Shown here: piece after piece, positions 1 to 12,169 of the stretch | Layout of the letters: each line of letters begins with the position of its first letter | How positions within the stretch are numbered: the first letter of the stretch is position 1 | NCBI GenBank assembly: GCA_024516035.1 | Contig: CM044957.1 | Location: 52,767,011-52,831,010, forward strand | Length of the DNA stretch: 64,000 bases | Source of the DNA: Bactericera cockerelli | Taxonomy: Eukaryota; Arthropoda; Insecta; Hemiptera; Triozidae | Direction: 5' to 3' | Notes under the pieces: model-generated | Database searches by the model: none | What the model was told of the DNA's origin: nothing | The model's input: the letters and a program-made list of their open reading frames with translations, nothing else | Translations under genes and position numbers: made by a program

Positions 1-520
1 TCGGAGATACTGACTGGTCTGATAGTTGAAATCTCTGCTCTTACTTTTTTTTCATTTTTCTAACAGAATTACCTAAGGCAGTTTAACTCAGGTCACTATC
101 TAAACAGCTGATGTCCATACATTTGACGTGAATTAATAGATTTGATGAAGTTCTTATCTTTTACGAGCTCTCTAATTTGTGGGCGATCAAATATATCAGC
201 TAAATTTCTGTATAACTAATACTGGAAACTTTCGAGTTAGATTCACTGTTTTTGTTTGTCTCTGCTATCCTATTGAGTTCAGAGACACATGAAGAGGTAG
301 ACTCTGTATCTAAGTGCTTAAATTGTTGCTTAAATCTGGATCAAAGGAAAGGGAAAAGGCTAAAAAAAATACCAATAATATATCAGGGGCCAGGGCAAAT
401 TAGGATTAAGTAAGATCAAGCCGACGGCCAAACACAAGATGGAGAGGTGGGATCCAGAATATTATAGGAAATAGAGGCAAATTAAAAAAACACTGCCAAT
501 TATGGACACAAAACTTCCTC
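1..520. other. No feature recognised
   Basis: AT-rich sequence without a reading frame, repeat or signal that I can support. Confidence -1.
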
Positions 521-539
521 GTGATTGCTTCACATTGTA

Positions 540-1060
540 AACACGTGCCAATTTTGAGATTTTATAAAAAATTACTTGTATCTCCAAAACGGCTCAACCG
601 ATTTTCTTCAAATTTGTTTTATATGGTAGAATATCGTTTTTTCTACATTCTAGATTCCACAAAAAATTCTGTATCGGCAAGTCGTGGTCCTTATTTTTTT
701 ACTTTTTTGTCTAAAATTTCGGAATTTCTTAAATATCAGAGTTAAATTATAGTTATTTTGAAAATAAATATAAATAACCTATGTAAAACAATAATATGCA
801 TATTCTTACAAAATTTCATCGAAATCGGGTGTACCGTTCACGAGATATAAGCGTTTAAGTAAAAAGTTAGTGGTCAGGTGCAGGGTCTCTTTCACCCAGA
901 ACCGCTGGTATGAATTCGATGAATTTAAAATGGGACCATTTACAGAATGTCTCCTAGATGTGTGCAAAATTTCATTAAAATCGGTTGAGTAGTTTCCGAG
1001 ATTTGCGCGTTACAAGGAATCGTTTTAACAGACCGACGGATCGACGGACCGACAGACGGA
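540..1060 (+). repeat. Dispersed repeat, copy 1
   Basis: AATCGGGTGTACCGTTCACG and AAAATCGGTTGAGTAGTTTC followed by GACCGACGGATCGACGG are typical of arthropod repeat 3' regions. A diverged copy in opposite orientation lies at about 37010-37350. Confidence -1.
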
Positions 1061-1224
1061 CACAAAACCAAATTTACTCAGTAGGTTATGAAACGTCCAG
1101 AAATATGAAAAAAATTGAAATCGGACCAAAAAAATATTTTTTTTTACAAAAACGAACACAATACTTCCGATTTCTAATATTAGAAATTTCTCGGAAGTAA
1201 AAGTTATCACATCTGTGTTAATCA

Positions 1225-1345
1225 CGTTCGTGGTATCACAACTACTCAAACTCGCTTTACTAAATCTACGCTAATACCCGGACTTGAACCACCAATCTCC
1301 AGTTTACAAGTCCGCCGCCTTATCGATCAAGCTACTGAGGTCGGC
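1225..1345 (-). repeat. tRNA-type SINE family G, minus strand
   Basis: Shares ACTACTCAAACTCGCTTTAC, CGGACTTGAACCACC and CTTATCGATCAAGCTACTGA with the copies at 62455-62740. Confidence -1.
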
Positions 1346-1664
1346 TAGAGACAAAGTATTGCAAAGGACAGGCGATTGGAGAAGACCTTTGAACAACAGT
1401 GGACATGAATTGTTGATGATGATATAAAATACCCATTGCGTGCCATGGTCTTACACTGCCCGCCCAGTATACCAAAACTAGGTAGGTATATTTCACAAAG
1501 TTTGAGAAGGGTCGTCGGTATTTTTTCAGAGTATAAATAGGTACCTACTACCCACATTTATTATTAATATTATTATAGACAGGTTGGAGATCCACAAGAG
1601 AAGCCCCAATTATTACACCGACCTCTATTAGATCTATTGTGATAACCTACATTTTCATTATTAT

Positions 1665-1812
1665 TGACCTGGTTGCAGGGTTTAAGGTGAAACCCTTACA
1701 ATTAACAGACTTGTCGAAGAAATTTCTGTTTTTCTTCCTGGAAATGAACTCGGGATCTCAGGACTACGGGCAGTAGTCACAACCATTACGCCATGAAGGC
1801 TGGCTACTACCC
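1665..1812 (-). repeat. tRNA-headed SINE family T, internally deleted, minus strand
   Basis: Retains the tail (GACCTGGTTGCAGGG, AAACCCTTACAATTAAC) and head (GACTACGGGCAGTAGTCACA, ACGCCATGAAGGCTGGC) but lacks most of the central body. Confidence -1.
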
Positions 1813-1844
1813 ACATACGTACGTAAAAAAAAAACTTAATTTAG

Positions 1845-2004
1845 ATTAGAACGTCTACGAGATGATGGCATTTTAGTTGAGAGAAGGAAAAATATATTTT
1901 CAAAGCTGCAACAGATAAGCCTTGCAGTTCAACGAGGCAATGCTGCAAGCGTTCTGGGTTGTCATCCAAATGATGATGTCCTGAATAATGTTTTTTATGT
2001 TTAA
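1845..2004 (+). other. Possible orphan terminal exon
   Basis: After AATTTAG an open stretch of 52 codons reads LERLRDDGILVERRKNIFSK, LQQISLAVQRGNAASVLGC, HPNDDVLNNVFYV and stop, followed at once by AATAAA (2003-2008). The composition is protein-like and the stop coincides with a poly(A) signal, as in a last exon. I do not recognise the protein and see no upstream exon, so it could be chance or a fragment. Confidence -1.
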
Positions 2005-2009
2005 TAAAA

Positions 2010-3130
2010 TATACTACAATGTTTTATTTTCTAAGTAATTCATAATCAAAATATTAGAAATTTCTCTGGAGTAAAGTTCTGCGTGATTACTGCACACATT
2101 CAAGTATTGGGAATCGGTGTTTACCATTAGAACACTATATAATCCAAACTAATCAATAAACGAATGACAATTACGTAATCATCATGCAGAGCATGCGTAT
2201 AAACCCAAATATGTATGTACATCAAAATTGGGGACGGAAAAAAATTGACCCGTGTTTAGAAGATCTGGGTTTCTTATCAGATTACTGAGAGAACTATTTA
2301 TTGATCAGATAAATAAATGGTTCATTTTAAATACATAATTACCTCCATCAGTTCCAAATGTACCATAACTAACTGATTCGTTGTTGGTCGACTTTTTAAA
2401 TTTAAACACCATTGAACGTCAAAAAACGCACTTCACAGATTTTAATTGAAACAACTCATTCTGTTAACTATTATTACCGATATTAAATATTTAGTTATTT
2501 AGTACCTATATTAAAGTGAAAAGAGAATGCCGTAGGTATTCTCTTTATCACTTAATCAAGTTTTGTTAAAATTTCAAATAATATAAAAAACACTTGGTCA
2601 AATTTTATTATAATTTATAATAATTTTAATTTCAAGTATGTAAATATTGCATGGAGGTATTACGGTAAATCAAAGTATATTGATTTTTTTTATTATTATT
2701 TTAATTTTTGTTTTAATGAATTAATTAACAAGTTGAATTTATTACAATGCAGCAGATTAATAAATACAAATTCCCCGCAATAGCTACTTAGAACTTCGTC
2801 GAACTATTTTTACTGGGACACGTTTTGCTCTGTAGAACATCTCTATCCTCCGAAGAGCAAGTTTACACTGAAGGCTGAAGGTAGAACCAGTTGACAGCTA
2901 TATCAGACACATGGTCTAGCCCGGAGCGTTTAACCAAAACCAACCAAATGTATTAATAGCACTCGGAACCTGTTTCTATTGTGAAAGTAGACCGCCCGGT
3001 GTCTACACCTAAAAATTCGGGATGAAATTGGGAATTTTCCATTTTTGATTAGGAAATAATGCATTTAATGCTGTGTACCAGCTAAGTGAAAATATAGTAG
3101 AAAACAGCTTTACTTTTGCACGTTTCAAGT
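2010..3130. other. No gene recognised
   Basis: Very AT-rich intergenic sequence. A short hairpin-like GAGAATGCCGTAGGTATTCTC stands at about 2523-2543; nothing else can be supported. Confidence -1.
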
Positions 3131-3478
3131 AGGTAGTTCTGTGGAGTAACGGTTATGTCTACTGCCCGTAGTCCAGAGATCCCGAGTTCGATCCCCGGTT
3201 GGAGCAGAATTTTCAAACAGAAAATTCTGCTCCCTCTGAACACGTGAGGTTGGCATTTCCGGCCCTCCCTAGGCTGGGTGAGTTTAATGTGGGTAGCTGG
3301 ACCGATTCCCAGCAAATGGAGGGTAAAACCCCCGTCCTGGCTATCTCAAATCAGGGCGTTGAAACCAAATAGAATCAATGGACATGAAAGGAGCCTAGAA
3401 ATTGGATCAGGGCGTCCATATAATCCTCTCACCACCGTGATATAGGTATCTGTACCTGTCGCACGGACACGGAATTAT
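3131..3478 (+). repeat. tRNA-headed SINE family T, full length
   Basis: Head TCTGTGGAGTAACGGTTATG and GAGTTCGATCCCCGGTTGG (A- and B-box), body AGGCTGGGTGAGTTTAATGT, GTGGGTAGCTGG, CAGCAAATGGAGGGTAAAAC, tail GGCGTTGAAACCAAATAG and ending GACACGGAATTATTATTATT. This copy defines the family in the window. Confidence -1.
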
Positions 3479-5319
3479 TATTATTATTATTATAGTAAGA
3501 AATTAAAAAAATGATGCATTACAAATACAAAATACCTCATTTATACTGAACTCGTAGGATTAAAGAGTGAGTCCCTTTTTGCTAGCGTCTTATATATTGG
3601 TTTAACCCTGAATGATTGAACTTCACAAAATATAATATGTTTTTTATAGGCTTTCTTTTGTTTATGGCAGGATTCTCACTGGAGTGAGCTCTTCCACCCA
3701 ACCATTTAATGTTCAATGTACAGTAAACACATTTCATGTGTCCGACGAAATTTAAACAGGTGTTTTTAAATTAGATAATTTCGGAAAAGAACTTATTTTT
3801 TTTAAATGTAACGAAAATGAAAAACTAGGGCCATTTAGTTTTGACAAATCGGATTAATCTACAGAATTATTAAATTCGTAAAGAATGAATAGATAATTAT
3901 ATTTAGAAGGGCTGTAGCCGAGTTACGGCCCGAGGCATGGCCTAGACATTATTTTTCTTAGCCATAATCTACACAATGAGGCATTGCCGTACATCATTTC
4001 AGACCGGAACTCACAGATTTATAAAAGAGGATGACATAAGAGATTCTTCTCACAGTTAATGTATAAAGCAAGAAATTTGTACTAAGACAAACTCAATTTT
4101 AAACAAAGTAACCAATTCCAATACGTTCAATATCTTAAGTAATAGAAAGTTAAAACATCTTTTAGAATGAGAGCAAAAACACTCGATTGAGTTAACAAAA
4201 CAGATTAGAAATTAATCACTGCTTGAATGTTCGATGATACTGAATACTCCACAAGTACCCTATGACATTATACCTTATCAGTTCTTATCATTAAAGCAAC
4301 ATATCAATTCGATATCATTTTCCAATGTAGTCCTATAATTATGTACTCTTAGTACCTATATGATAAGAATAACATAGGTACCAACATATACTACATACCT
4401 ATCTATGCCATATTATAAAATGATTTGCGCACGTGGTGTGTATGTGTGTTCGTGTTTTATCAATGATTGCGCCCTTTGACAGGTTTCATAAGTTGGGATT
4501 TTTTTCATGAGTGTTTCGCAGCCTTTTCTATTTCGTAGCCATAAAACAGAAGCTACTGAAAATAAAATAAATGCTTGTGGTCTGTGTAGTATGCCTCCCC
4601 ACTGATCGGCGAGAAAAGTGACACAATACTTCCCATTTAGGTGCTCGGTCAACAAGAGCCCACCCTTTCAAACAACTGTGACCATTTTTGAATACATTTT
4701 TTTGTAGGCTCGTAGATTTGAACCCAGGACCTTTCACATGGCAAGCGAGTAAGTATCTTATTACTGAGCTATTCGTAAGCTAAAATTCGGAATACTACGA
4801 TCCAAAATATTATTATTTAGGATTTTTTAAATGCTATGTGTATTACGTAGACATTTACCTAAAATAATATCTAAAGACCATCTGGGAGTGTGCAAGGAAA
4901 CTTATTGAAAGGTTATATCATGAGAAACTTGAGAAAGTCTCAAAATCTGATCCAATTTTTTTTTTTTTTTAAACATAATTTCAACACTATATTTATAATT
5001 TTAATTAACTATAATATAGCAATAACTGAAATGTTTATATTATTTCAAGGTAAATACAAAATTGCAGTCCCCTCAAAAGAGGAGCTGGCGATTTTTTTAT
5101 TTATTTTTTTAATTCCACATACGTAGCAAAATTGTCTATAAAATTACCTATTTTCAATAAAATTGATTCATTTTTAAACGCCATTCTGTTTTCTTACTTA
5201 TTTATTTATATTCCAGTAGGTAATACCCATTTTGTACAAGGCTCTACAAAACGTTTATAAAAAAAACAAACAAACAAACAAAAATTAAAATGAGATCAAC
5301 CACAGAATTAACTAATGCC
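3479..5319. other. No gene recognised; minus-strand tRNA-like trace
   Basis: AT-rich sequence. At about 4685-4795 a minus-strand tRNA-like head (GATTTGAACCCAGGACC, ACTGAGCTATTCG in plus orientation) marks an old SINE. Confidence -1.
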
Positions 5320-5596
5320 GTATTTTTCTTTCTAACCAAAATTAACCAAACGGGAATAAAATGAACCAAACTGGAATCAAGTCATTTCTTTTGGAAGAGG
5401 AAAAATTTCCACTTCCAAAGTTAACCAAAGTGGAAGTAAAAAATTCTTGCTTCCAGTTCTTTTATAGGTTAAGTCCATTGTTTATCTTTAAAAGTAACCA
5501 AACGCATTTTTCTTTTATGAATGACCTTGGAATAAAATGGAAATATTTGGAAGAAACCTAACCAGGAATTTTTTTTTGGTTAGAAAGAAAAATACG
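5320..5596 (+). mobile_element. MITE family 1, copy a
   Basis: Ends CGTATTTTTCTTTCTAACCA and TGGTTAGAAAGAAAAATACG are inverted repeats of about 20 bp. The 277-bp interior is non-coding and closely matches the inverted copy at 7372-7651. Target duplication is unclear. Confidence -1.
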
Positions 5597-6009
5597 ACTT
5601 AGTAGTGTAAGAGCTGTGTTATTGTGTAATGTTATTGCGCCCTTTTCTTGAAGCCTGCCTGAAAACCTCAAATTGCCCCTTCACATAATTTTCACTATAT
5701 TCGGTATATCCACTGGCTCAGGCTATAATGAATTGTTTGACAAAAATTTCTTATTTACCTTATGAATCATGAACTCATGATGAATTTCTATTTAATGATA
5801 TGAGGTAAATGTGAGTCACTAGTTTCAGAGTTTCCAGCAAATTGAGGGTGAAATCCTGTCTTAATTAAGCTAGAATACCTAAAAAGACAAAGCAACAACA
5901 ACAAAAAATACAGGAATTCTCAAAAAACACAAGAAAGAGGGTTTTTTTTTATCAAATAGATTGGCCCATTAATTGAGATATTGACAAAGTCACTTAAATT
6001 AACCTTGCT

Positions 6010-6150
6010 GTTATGACAACCTCTGTGGTGTAATGGTTGTGACTACTGCCTGTGGTCCAGAGAATCTGAGTTTGATCCTGGGTTGGGCTCATCAGGCTGG
6101 AGTGTTAATTGTAGGTATGTTGGTTCCAGTGAAACCCTCAAACAGGTTAT
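6010..6150 (+). repeat. tRNA-headed SINE family T, head fragment
   Basis: CTCTGTGGTGTAATGGTTGT, GCCTGTGGTCCAGAGAATC and GAGTTTGATCCTGGGTTGGG match the family T head, followed by an internal deletion into the body. Confidence -1.
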
Positions 6151-6159
6151 ATAAAAATA

Positions 6160-7371
6160 TTAACCTTGCCAATAACATAAAAGTGAGAAATGAGCATGTC
6201 CTTAACTCATTAACCCTAAAGCCTGTTTCCCACTGAATGCAACATTTTGTTTCAAAACATTTCACAACATTTTGTATTGAATTTTGAATGCAAGTGTTCT
6301 ACACTTTTGCAAAGCAATGTTTCAGTCAGTGGAAATTGAATTTAGAGAAAGAGAGGGGCATAAAAAGTTAAGAAACACTCTGAAATCTTACAAAATGTTG
6401 CAATTACTGGGATACTGGTCTTAGGAATGTGTTTTACAAGGCTCAAATTACAAAATTCAATTAGTATGGGGAAAAAATTGTAGGAAGTAGGTGTAAATTT
6501 ACTTACTTTCCATGACTCATCTTACCTTGAAGTGGTTCACAATCAGGATTATTCACACATTCTTTGTTGGAATTGGTAGGAGTCCCACATTTATGAAAGT
6601 TCATGATGAGCTTGCACCTTAGTGGTTCAGATTAATATTTCACTTAGGTATTATTGAATATTTAAGTACAACTTATTCTAGGAACAATTTTTTACCACTA
6701 CATTATAATTACTATTTAGTTAAATGAAAATAAAATTTAATTATGAATTTACACTTCATGAAGGTTAATTATAATTTTATAATTAAATTAATACCATGTG
6801 TATTTTATACTGTATTGGTAGATTTGACTTGAAAGTTAAAATGTTCTTGTATTTGCTTACTCAAATTGTATAGAAATGAAAAAATAAGTACACACTCTGG
6901 CACTAGGTCCAATGATATTGTTCAATATTACAGTGTCCCTAGGTCTGATTATACTGTTCAATATTACAGAATTTCACTACTTATATGTAATTTACAAAGT
7001 CTTGGTTCTTGAAGATTAATGTTCAAACTATGTTGCAGCAAATGTCAGTCTCCAGGATCAGGCTTCCTCCATCCGATTTTAGATCTCTTCAAGTCTTCTT
7101 CACATTGAAGTTTGGCACAATTGAGTGTCTTATACACAATTTTACTGAATTGATACATATTATTTGGATAAAAATTTCAATGGATCATGGGTATTCATAA
7201 AAACAAGTTCTCGAGTACCACTATTCAAAAATATTAAACTGTAAATAATCTCCACCAGGAATGGATTTATTGAAATTAAGTATCATTCATTTGTTTACAG
7301 TTCAGACATAACTATATAAAAGAGATGAAAAACAATGAGGGCCATATGATAAAAACAGGATTCAATTTAGT
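6160..7371. other. No gene recognised
   Basis: AT-rich. A repeat with CACTGAATGCAACATTTTG and ATTGAATTTTGAATG (about 6228-6290) recurs in ADAM17 intron 5 at about 47810-47870. Confidence -1.
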
Positions 7372-7651
7372 CGTATTTTTCTTTCTAACTAAAAAAAAAT
7401 TCCTGGTTAGGTTTTTTCCAAATATTTCCATTTTATTCCAAGGTCATTCGTGAAAGAAAAATGCGTTTGGTTACTTTTAAAGATAAACAATGGACTTAAC
7501 CTATAAAAGAACTGGAAGCAAGAATTTTCTACTTCCACTTTGGTTAACTTTGGAAGTGGAAATTTTTCCTCTTCCAAAAGAAAAATGACTTGCTTCCAGT
7601 TTGGTTCATTTTATTCCCGTTTGGTTAACTTTGGTTAGAAAGAAAAATAGG
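7372..7651 (-). mobile_element. MITE family 1, copy b, inverted relative to copy a
   Basis: Carries the same ends and interior as 5320-5596 in reverse orientation (for example GGAAGTGGAAATTTTTCC and AGATAAACAATGGACTTAAC). The two copies form an inverted pair about 1.8 kb apart. Confidence -1.
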
Positions 7652-9430
7652 GCTTTTAAGTAAGCTAGACCCACAACCCTCCCTTAAGTTGGAGTTTTAC
7701 AGCACACTATAGCCCAAATTGAGGGGAAGTCTAGCTTATATAAACTTAAATCCTGTTTTATAAATAAATAAAATATTTCATACTACTGAACTCCTATCAC
7801 AAAGGCATCACACCACTTATACACCTCTCATAAATGTTCACACCCATACCAGTTATGAACTAATGCCCATCACACATCCATCACTAAACACATCAATTCT
7901 TTTGTTTTGTTTTTCATTGAACCCCTAAATGGCATATTCTCACAAACCTCTTTTAAATTTTAGATCTACCAAACTTATATCATATAATGCTAGATTTTTT
8001 GACCTTTTGTGACTTTTCTTTGATTTTTTACCAGAATTCTCATGGAATTTAAACTTTACTGAGATGACCTATATACATTTTTTTTCATCAGTTAAATGAA
8101 ACTTGCTTTCTGTAGAGCTCTCAATCAATTCTTACTTTTTGGATCTTGATCTACTCTGAGAGTAGTGTAATGGTGTGTGTAGGACTGAGAGTAGTTGGGA
8201 CAGTCTGTTGGGTTAGTTGGTGTATGTGTCATAATGTGAGTGGTGTATGTTTCTGCCCTGTAAGGAGCTTATTCAATAAACAAGAAAAATCAAAGTATGG
8301 AGGCATTATTTTTCAATGAATAAAAATTAACACAATCCTTTATACTCACATTTTGAGATAATACTATCAGCATAAGTGGACTTACTAATCATTGATACAT
8401 TCATTCACAGGACACAGTGAGTGACTCAATATTTTGGAAGAAAACCTATGTAATAGCGGCGACAATATTAACAAACTATCTTGATTTTAGAAACAAGTCA
8501 TGAAGTTACTCACTTAACTCACGAAATTTCATTGATACATTGATCTTGATTAATTATTAAATTTTAATTAATAAGAAATAATACAGAGAAACCCCGGTAG
8601 GCTTGGCGGTGTGAAGGTACCTATCGAAGCTGGATCCAGCTTCGTTTTTTTGCTTGAAATTTCTTGAAATTTTTGAAATTTTGCCGTGTCTGTTTTTGTG
8701 AATTAGGTAGTACTTTTTTAGCAGTTGGGAATTATTTGATGTAGAAATTGTGGGATTTTCATGGGATTTCCAGCTATCATTTTTCGAAGCTGGCATCTTT
8801 AAAAGCAACTTTTAATTCCAACAGTTTGTATAGTAAAAGCAACTTTTTAATCGAAGCTTAAACCTGGGCTTACGTACAAGCGTTCTGTGTTCTGTGTTCT
8901 GTGAGTTTTCACAATATCGGCAATTGATTGATAGGTGATACTAACGAGGATTCTAATTCTTCTGTCAGTTTTGAACTTCAAATGAATCTAAATTACATGA
9001 ATAATCCGAGTATCGAATAGTGTAGACCGAAGAAACCGAAGAGAAATTGCCTACTTACTTTAAATACTTGCCACTGTGATACCAATTTTATAAACATTTT
9101 GTCGTGATTCCTGGAACAGTACCGTTCATTGTAAGTAAGAAAAAAGAAATGCCTCTTCGACTTGTGACTTATTATAGCTTCTAGTAAGATCACATATTTA
9201 TTCATCATACCTATTTATCACCCTAGTTGGCCTAGTTGAATCTAATGCTGAAACTATAAATCATATTTTAACATCATCTTAAAATAACTAAGAGGTCCAT
9301 AATAGAACAGCATACAGCTCTACTCCATGGTGTACAATCATTAATCCATTTCTCAGATCCATCTGAGATGCACTCAAAACATTTTTATGTTTAACTATGT
9401 ATTAAAATGAAAATTTCTTTACCTTCCAAA
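7652..9430. other. No gene recognised
   Basis: AT-rich intergenic sequence; short direct repeats GTTCTGTGTTCTGTG near 8883 are the only local structure noted. Confidence -1.
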
Positions 9431-9434
9431 AAAT

Positions 9435-9605
9435 TTAGGCAGCATTGAATGCACTAATTCTTGTTGGGTTGCCAAAGTTAAGCACTGTTGAGTAAGGTGA
9501 AGACTTATTGTGAACATTTCAGCCCATCATACAGTTGGGTGAGGTTTTTGTGGGAACCAGGTTTGTAAGGTTCCTGTAACCTATAAGGTTGATACCAAGA
9601 TAAAG
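9435..9605 (+). repeat. Degenerate 5S-headed SINE
   Basis: GGGTTGCCAAAGTTAAGCAC and AAGACTTATTG recall the 5S head, and ACAGTTGGGTGAGGTTTTTG with CCAGGTTTGTAAGGTTCCTG the body. It is old and diverged. Confidence -1.
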
Positions 9606-9694
9606 TCTTATGGTTTACACAATAATTGATGTTAAGGTTCCAACATAAAAAGTATAAACCTACAAATTAAACTTTTGTGAAAAAAATTGCTGAA

Positions 9695-9800
9695 AAAAGA
9701 AATTAGTTGAGTGGTTAAGATGGTGTCCTGTGATTCCAAAGTTTGTGTGTTCAAAACACACCCATGACATGCTATCCCCCCCCATTTGGGATACCATGTC
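9695..9800 (+). repeat. tRNA-like repeat head
   Basis: AGTTGAGTGGTTAAGATGGT and GTGTGTTCAAAACACACC give A- and B-box-like signals with a paired T arm. The rest does not fold convincingly as a functional tRNA, so a SINE head is more likely. Confidence -1.
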
Positions 9801-9809
9801 ATGGATTCT

Positions 9810-12169
9810 ATATGTTTACTTGACAAATAACAATAGGATGTCCTTTCTAGGGAGTGGGGAAGTGACTCATAATTTTGATTATCTGTGAGTCAGTGACAAA
9901 TTTTAAAATTACTTTCCTCTGAAAGTTTTTTGCATAGGCTCTTGAAAGTTGAAATTGTCAATGTAACTATTTTTAATGATATTAGGACAGTCCTTGTTCC
10001 AAATTTCATAATTCTATGATCAATTGAACTAAAGATATGAGGATGTGAAAAACTCGGTGAATCAGTTTATGTGGAGATACACTGGTATGCTTGCTGGAAC
10101 TTGGCCTGGCACACTGCCGTGCGCTCAGGTCTATTTCATATCATTGAAAAATGCCAAGTGCTTTGAATTATAAATTGCTAATAAAGCAAGTTTTCTCCAT
10201 TATATTTTTTTATTATTAGTATTCTGTTTATTCACATAATTTCAGAAATTAATCCCAAATGATGGATTATTTCATAATGTAGCTTGCTGCAATAATGGAT
10301 CTTGTTATTCCTAGTTGGGCAGTGTAAATATGGTTTTTTTTATGGAGGGAAAAATTTGCATGTTCCAACACAGGCGTAGTTTGGCAGTTTAGGAGCCTGT
10401 AAAAGGGTTTTTTACCCTCTAAAAAACCCCCTAGAGATTCTCTAGTTTGATTTTTTGGCCCGGAACGGATTTCTTATTACTTCGAGGCCCCTTATGAGCT
10501 AGATGCTCTTATTACTTCTTTTTTAGTTTACTCTTTTTTTATTATTATTATTTTTTTTTTTTTTCACCACTTTAGGTAGTGGTTCATTCTGTTTCTATCT
10601 ATAAATATAATATACAAACCTATTATTTCAAAATTGAAATCAGTTATAACAGGAGGCAAAAGAAGGTAGTGAATTCAATTTGTCAGCACAAAGGGACTCA
10701 TCTACATCCCGATGTGGACGTTTAGAGACAGCACTGCAAAAGAAGCTAAGGTGTAAAATAAAAACATATAGAGAAACATTTATAACCCTTTTCCATTAAT
10801 CAAGACATGTGATTCATACAGTCCACCAAAAGACATAGAATACTTCTCATATTTGTGGCAGTCATTGGTTGTGAGGTATTTTCTTTGAAAGTTGTCTGAG
10901 TGATGGAACACAACCGGTTCTGTAAGGAGGTCCCGTCTCAACACGAGGTGGCCTTGGTCGAGGATGGGGGGAGAGCAGAAAAAACAGTCGTGTAAAGAGT
11001 AAATTTTTTGTATAAATATGTATACATATAATATTATCATTAGCTTTACTTGTTGTTATTTTTTTTATTTATCTTTATGTTTTTTTTTTGTCGTCAGATT
11101 ATGTTACCAGAATGGAAAATATGTTGATGGTTTTTTTTCTGATGTTATTTATTAAGCTGAGTTAGAGTCAGGTTGACTTGAGGTGTTTTCTTATTATTAT
11201 TATTTATTTTTTTTTTTTTTTTTTTTGATAAAAAAGAGGGAGCACCCTCTAATGTTGGATGCTGCAGGCACTCAACAAGAGTGTCTTGGAGCTGAAAAAA
11301 TCCCTTTATTTTAAGCTTGGTTTTGAAAAATAAAAATTTAAACACTTTCACTTTACATACTGGGTTTATCACTTTTACTTATTTATGAGATAGGGGGGGG
11401 AGGGGCACCTCCAATGACGGGCGCTACAAGCAGTCATCAATAAAGGCTGTCCAGAAGCTGAAACAAAAGAACTGTGAAGAGGAGAGAGAGGTGGAGGTCT
11501 CCGAAGAGGCCTACGCCTCGGAAGTACAATAGAAAAACAAGATTTATTAAGGACACAATAGTATGACATTTTTTTCCATATTTTTTTTTTTTTTTTTTTT
11601 TTTCATTTTTTTGCAATATATTTTTTTATTTGTACTAAATATTTTTCAATATTTTTTTTTTTTTTTTGTTATTCATTTTTTAATATTATTTTTTTCTTAA
11701 ATCTAAGGAGGAAATTACTATGGATATGCCTAGTAGATAATAAAAAAAGAACAAGAAATAGATGGGGTAGCCTATTCTTTGATTAGCTGTACATGTGAAG
11801 TACAGAACCAAGACACAGTAACTCACCTGCTTGTAATTTAGCTGGTAGTATTATTATTTTAATTTGGTGTTCATTTATTCTGTTCCAGGACTGAAAACAA
11901 TTTGAAGTAGTATAACACATCAGTCTTGACTGCCTGCTGCAATGAACCTATCTGAACATTCAAAAGCTTATAAAAAAATGCCCTAGTTCTCACAATGGTT
12001 GTAGATAGAAATATGTGGTTAAGAATGAGCCAACTTTGGCTTGGCTGGAGTTTTTTTTTGGCTGGAGACCACTAGCCAAGCTGGCTGCAATGACACCATT
12101 GCTCTATTAAGGCACTTCTTGGATTAATGATAGCTAAGTATTTTGCCATACATCTTATTGTTTTAAAAA
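9810..12169. other. No gene recognised; T-rich low complexity
   Basis: Long T tracts at about 11207-11226, 11580-11602 and 11651-11670. Two related GC-richer modules (11238-11300 and 11394-11460, with GAGGGAGCACC / GAGGGGCACC and TGTCTTGGAGCTG / TGTCCAGAAGCTG) look like a degenerate repeat pair. Confidence -1.
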
